A stretch of DNA of 16,508 nt from Thiomargarita sp. (lineage in GTDB: Bacteria > Pseudomonadota > Gammaproteobacteria > Beggiatoales > Beggiatoaceae), in NCBI GenBank assembly GCA_030635005.1, contig DAOVZS010000031.1, positions 1 to 16,508 of the forward strand, given 5' to 3'. Below the pieces are notes generated by a model. That model was not told the DNA's origin, made no database searches, and was given only the letters and a program-made list of their open reading frames with translations. Positions 13,315-16,508 of the stretch are shown here, piece by piece. Each line of letters opens with the position of its first letter. Position 1 is the first letter of the stretch. The position numbers and the translations under genes are program-made.

Positions 13315-15396
13315 ATGCATAACTGGTTTAACAACCTCAAAATACGAAAGAAGCTCTTGCTAGCTTTTATGTTGATGATAGCTTTATCATTGATCACGAG
13401 CATCATTGCTTTAAGCAGTTATCAGCGTATCGGAATGAATATGGTTGATCTCATTGATGGCGAGGGTAAAATTTCTGATCTTAGCTTAAAAATTCAAACT
13501 GCCATGCTGTTGGCTCGACGTTATGAAAAAGATTATCTTTTGCGTTACAAACAAGTTGGTTTTAAAGCAGCGCGTGAAAAATATTTAACAAAAATACATA
13601 TTCAAATCACTCAGATCTACACATTGGCTGATGCGATCATACTTCGAGAAACACATCAACAGGATATTGACCAGCTGATTCTTCTTAAGAAAGCCATTGG
13701 TAAATATGAAAGTACTTTTTTGATTGTGGTCAAGTTACTTGAAAAACGAGGGTTTAAAGACACAGGAGTAGAAGGAAAACTCAGAAAAAGTGTTCATACG
13801 ATTGAAGCATCTTTGAAAACCCATACCTTTGATCAATTAATGATTAATATGTTGATGATGCGGCGTCATGAAAAAGATTATATGTTACGTCATGATAAAA
13901 AATATATTGCTCAGTTACACGAAGTCGCAACACAATTTAAACAGCATCTCGCAGAGACAGTCTTAAATGTCTCTGAGAAACAACGCCTGGCCACACGTCT
14001 TAAATATTATCAAGCCAAAGTGAATGAATTTGTTCAAATAGAACAGGATATTGCAAAAAGTATCAGTGTATTTCGAACAGCAGTACATACCTTAGAGCCT
14101 TTATTAGTAGAAATCTATAGTGAAGCAGAAGACCATAAAAATGACGCACAGCATCAAATCCAACAAGTCGTGTTCATGATGAAAGGGGTTATTATCCTTG
14201 CTGCACTCATTATTTTTGTATTTGGATTATGGATTGCCTTATTTTTAGCAAATTCATTAAGCAAACCCCTCATTTTGACAGTACACGCTTCAAAATTATT
14301 AACGGAAGGGAATACTGCATTAACGGGAATCGATAGAGAAGCATTACAGCAACTTGCGACACGTCCAGATGAAATGGGTGAATTAGGGCGTGCTTTTGAA
14401 GATTTAGCAAGCTACTTTCAAACTGTGATTACAGATCTTGTTAAAGTATCGCAAGGTTTAGCAATGGGTAATTTGGATGTCAGACCCACTGCAGAGTATA
14501 AAGGCGATTTTATTGATATCAAATACTCTTTGGAAATGGCTTTATCTAATGAGTCAAAAGTGGTGGATGATATTGTGCTGATGTCTGATGGATTATCTTC
14601 TGGTAAACGCGTCACTGCTGAAGCCGAATATAAAGGACGTTTTGTACAAGTAAAAGATGGATTAGAAATGGCTTCCATCAAATTAGAAAACGCAACAAAA
14701 CAACAAGTTCAGCAAGATTGGCACAAAACAGGAGAAGGTAAGTTAAGTGCGTTAATGAACGGTGAACAGGATATGGAAACCCTGGGAAAAACCATTATCT
14801 CATTTTTAACAAGCTATGTTGACGCGCAGATGGGGTTATTTTATTTACACAAGAAAGATGACGAAGAATCTTACTTAGAAATTATTGCCAGTTATGCCTA
14901 TACTGAACATGAGAATCTTTTCAAAAAATATGCTTTTGGTAAAGGCTTAGTGGGCGAAGTTGCATTAGAAAGAAAAATGCAATCTCGTATTTATACAGAA
15001 GAAGATCAAAGTCGTATCACACAATCTGGACTCAGCGTTGTAGTACCGCATCAAATTATCATCATTCCATTTATATATGAAGGAGAATTGAAAGGGTTGA
15101 TTGAAATAGGGACTTCAACCAATTTGACAACGCTTCAAGAGACTTTTCTCCAAGAAGTCATGGAAAATATTGGGATAGCGGTGAATGCTGCAGAGTCACG
15201 TGCTAGAATACTTGTTATTTTAGAGAAAACTAAGGTGCAAGCATTAGCACTGGATAAACAACAACGAGAAATGGATCAAAAAGAGCAAGAAATGCGCTTT
15301 TTCCAAAAGAAATTGAGAGCACGTAAGCTTAAATTGGCAGAACAACAAAAGGAAATTGATAGGCAAAATGAGGAACGAAGTTTAGAAATACACTGA
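13315..15396 (+). CDS. Membrane HBM-HAMP-GAF sensor protein lacking a kinase or methyl-accepting output domain
   Basis: A 693-residue transmembrane sensor. TM1 is at about 13-35; the periplasmic helical region (36-286) has two copies of a motif typical of HBM bimodular sensor domains, RRYEKDYLLR (68-77) and RRHEKDYMLR (183-192). TM2 is at about 287-312, followed by a HAMP domain (313-370, with PDEMGELGRAF) and two further HAMP-like units ending in AEYKGDFIDIKYSLEMA and AEYKGRFVQVKDGLEMA (about 375-455). Then a GAF domain (about 475-628, FGKGLVGEVA, IIIIPFIYEGELKGLIEIG) and a charged coiled coil (631-690). In related hybrid kinases this coiled coil leads into HisKA/HATPase domains; here the gene simply stops. 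AGGA at 13301 serves as ribosome binding site. HBM domains in characterised chemoreceptors bind small organic acids; the ligand here is unknown. Confidence 0.85.
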   Translation: MHNWFNNLKIRKKLLLAFMLMIALSLITSIIALSSYQRIGMNMVDLIDGEGKISDLSLKIQTAMLLARRYEKDYLLRYKQVGFKAAREKYLTKIHIQITQIYTLADAIILRETHQQDIDQLILLKKAIGKYESTFLIVVKLLEKRGFKDTGVEGKLRKSVHTIEASLKTHTFDQLMINMLMMRRHEKDYMLRHDKKYIAQLHEVATQFKQHLAETVLNVSEKQRLATRLKYYQAKVNEFVQIEQDIAKSISVFRTAVHTLEPLLVEIYSEAEDHKNDAQHQIQQVVFMMKGVIILAALIIFVFGLWIALFLANSLSKPLILTVHASKLLTEGNTALTGIDREALQQLATRPDEMGELGRAFEDLASYFQTVITDLVKVSQGLAMGNLDVRPTAEYKGDFIDIKYSLEMALSNESKVVDDIVLMSDGLSSGKRVTAEAEYKGRFVQVKDGLEMASIKLENATKQQVQQDWHKTGEGKLSALMNGEQDMETLGKTIISFLTSYVDAQMGLFYLHKKDDEESYLEIIASYAYTEHENLFKKYAFGKGLVGEVALERKMQSRIYTEEDQSRITQSGLSVVVPHQIIIIPFIYEGELKGLIEIGTSTNLTTLQETFLQEVMENIGIAVNAAESRARILVILEKTKVQALALDKQQREMDQKEQEMRFFQKKLRARKLKLAEQQKEIDRQNEERSLEIH

Positions 15397-15407
15397 TTTT
15401 TTAGCTT

Positions 15408-15427
15408 AGCCCCGCTTTCAAGGGGCT
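15408..15427. terminator. Small GC-rich hairpin between convergent genes
   Basis: AGCCCC (15408-15413) and GGGGCT (15422-15427) flank the 8-base loop GCTTTCAA. It lies between the convergent stops of the sensor gene (15396) and the HisG-like gene (15433), the expected place for a bidirectional terminator. Neither side has a strong U-tract (only TTTT about 10 bases on, plus strand). Confidence 0.55.
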
Positions 15428-15432
15428 GGCTA

Positions 15433-16350
15433 TCAAGTTTTATGATAATACGCTTGTAATTTAATAAAAGATTCTTTTACTAATGCAATCGCTTTATCTT
15501 GTTTATAAACATCATGCGGTTTCCAATATCGAGTTTGTAAGCGATACGGGCGTAAACCATTTTTAGAATCTTGCGTGTTACAAAATAGTTCTGTAATAGA
15601 GGGTTTATGCTTCCAAGCATCCCCTAAATTGGTTTCTAAAGCCAGATACCATAGTGCAAATTGTTTAAGACGTTCTTCATCAAAATAACCCATTGGTTTC
15701 AAACTTTTAATGAATTTTTGAAGTGAAGGTTTTGTTAAATATCTTGAATAATCAACCACATAAACACTTTCTGATAGAAATAAAGGAGAACCATGTAAAA
15801 TAAGCCCTTTTCTTTTCAAAGTATTACCCGTTTGAACAATCTCAAGTCCAACACACCCCACTTCTGCTGCGATAACAGCATCTTCTACGTCCTCCACAGA
15901 GATTAATTTCAAATGAGGATATGCTGCATTCACAATACCTATATATCTCCCTTTAACAAATACGCGTCTGCCATGTTTTGATAAATGGGATAACAAATCC
16001 GATGCTGCACTGGGTTCTGGTTTTGAAGAAGGTTTGGAAATTAAGAAAAAACCCACCATATCTTGAACGTCACACTCTAAAAGGGCGTTATAACGTGTTA
16101 ATTTAGCAGATCCAGCAATACGTATATCAGTCGGTTTATCTGGATCGAGCTGATAATTATACATTCCCCATTTAGTGACTAATTTGGGATTCTGTAAATA
16201 ATATTGTGTCATCGTCAACAATTCATCTAATCCCACCACCGCACAATCGACTTCATCTAATTTTATTAAAGAAGATCCGTTATGAGGTTCTTCACCTTCC
16301 ACCCGAACACATAGGTCACCCACAGTCCATTCCATTCCCAAAAAACCCAC
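15433..16350 (-). CDS. HisG-like (ATP phosphoribosyltransferase fold) protein of unknown role, start uncertain
   Basis: A 305-residue frame opening at a GTG (16350-16348). Features resembling HisG are a strand RVGFLGMEW at the start, DEVDCAVVGLDELL (32-45, like the usual DLGIVGxDxL), and EDVEDAVIAAEVGCVGLEIVQTGNTLKRKGL (split, 153-183). The last of these mirrors the PRPP-binding loop D-x-V-x-TG-x-TL-x-x-NGL with Asp and Asn replaced by Glu170 and Lys181. The C-terminal 100 residues (from YSRYL) are not recognised. No his genes are nearby, so histidine biosynthesis is not implied. No ribosome binding site precedes the GTG, and the coding frame continues upstream beyond it as far as a TAA at 16440-16438 and then past it, so the true start may be lost. 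Convergent with the sensor gene. The fold call is moderate; function unknown. Confidence 0.55.
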   Translation of the reverse strand: MGFLGMEWTVGDLCVRVEGEEPHNGSSLIKLDEVDCAVVGLDELLTMTQYYLQNPKLVTKWGMYNYQLDPDKPTDIRIAGSAKLTRYNALLECDVQDMVGFFLISKPSSKPEPSAASDLLSHLSKHGRRVFVKGRYIGIVNAAYPHLKLISVEDVEDAVIAAEVGCVGLEIVQTGNTLKRKGLILHGSPLFLSESVYVVDYSRYLTKPSLQKFIKSLKPMGYFDEERLKQFALWYLALETNLGDAWKHKPSITELFCNTQDSKNGLRPYRLQTRYWKPHDVYKQDKAIALVKESFIKLQAYYHKT

Positions 16351-16508
16351 ACGATAGGGGCGTTTTGTGCGTTTACGATCTACAAATAATCCAAAACAAG
16401 GGACTTGTTGTATGGCTTCCTGTAAAAATTTATACGCTTATTGAAAATCAACGTGCCTTAAAGATTTACTTTGTTTTGAAATATCTAATATGTGATCTAT
16501 TTCAGACC
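16351..16508 (-). pseudogene. Upstream in-frame continuation of the HisG-like gene, interrupted by a TAA
   Basis: Reading the same minus-strand frame upstream from the GTG gives FLQEAIQQVPCFGLFVDRK and RTKRPYRV without any ATG, GTG or TTG, then a TAA at 16440-16438, then SEIDHILDISKQSKSLRHVD-FQ to the window edge. Both sides look like real protein and share the frame exactly, as expected if one sense codon (for example CAA) had become TAA. Alternatives are that the outer part is the natural end of a separate upstream gene, or that the stop is read through. The gene's start lies outside the window. Confidence 0.4.

Noticed and set aside
1..16508. CRISPR array, insertion sequence or phage genes.
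   Set aside because: No regularly spaced repeats, transposase motifs or structural phage proteins were seen on either strand.

Overview
The window is AT-rich DNA, densely coding on both strands, from a Gram-negative bacterium. An outer-membrane lipid-asymmetry lipoprotein (MlaA), a ZapB-like/ZapA pair, a PilU-type pilus retraction ATPase, a membrane-anchored c5-type cytochrome, an RND efflux pair and a tRNA-Arg(CCG) all point to a gammaproteobacterium. The caspase/DUF4384 protein, HBM-HAMP-GAF sensor and gene style resemble filamentous sulfur oxidisers (Thiotrichales/Beggiatoaceae). That placement is an inference from gene content, not from a marker gene.

Layout from the left: the 5' end of an AmgK-like sugar kinase (minus) leaves the window. 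A short divergent promoter region with a palindrome separates it from an exported caspase-fold protease with an EF-hand loop and DUF4384 domain. This is followed closely by mlaA, a ZapB-like coiled-coil gene and zapA, which look like one transcription unit. Convergent to these on the minus strand are pilU and, upstream of it, a triheme cytochrome whose first two haem domains are a recent tandem duplication. A tRNA-Arg(CCG) on the plus strand lies only six bases from the end of a minus-strand McrB-like AAA+ ATPase with a cysteine-rich N-terminal domain. An AT-rich 245-base divergent spacer leads to an SCP-2-type lipid-binding protein.

The right half carries an RND efflux adaptor and permease (no outer-membrane channel gene in the window), a clear intrinsic terminator, and a large HBM-HAMP-GAF membrane sensor that ends in a coiled coil without any kinase or methyl-accepting output domain. 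At the right edge, on the minus strand, is a diverged HisG-fold protein. Its reading frame continues upstream to the window edge but is interrupted by one in-frame TAA, so it may be a broken or recoded gene.

No insertion sequence, CRISPR array, phage module or complete multi-gene defence system is visible. The most unusual items are the orphan McrB-like ATPase, the HisG-like gene with the in-frame stop, the output-less sensor, and the RND permease with a C-terminal extension of about 155 residues. No intergenic gap exceeds 300 bases.
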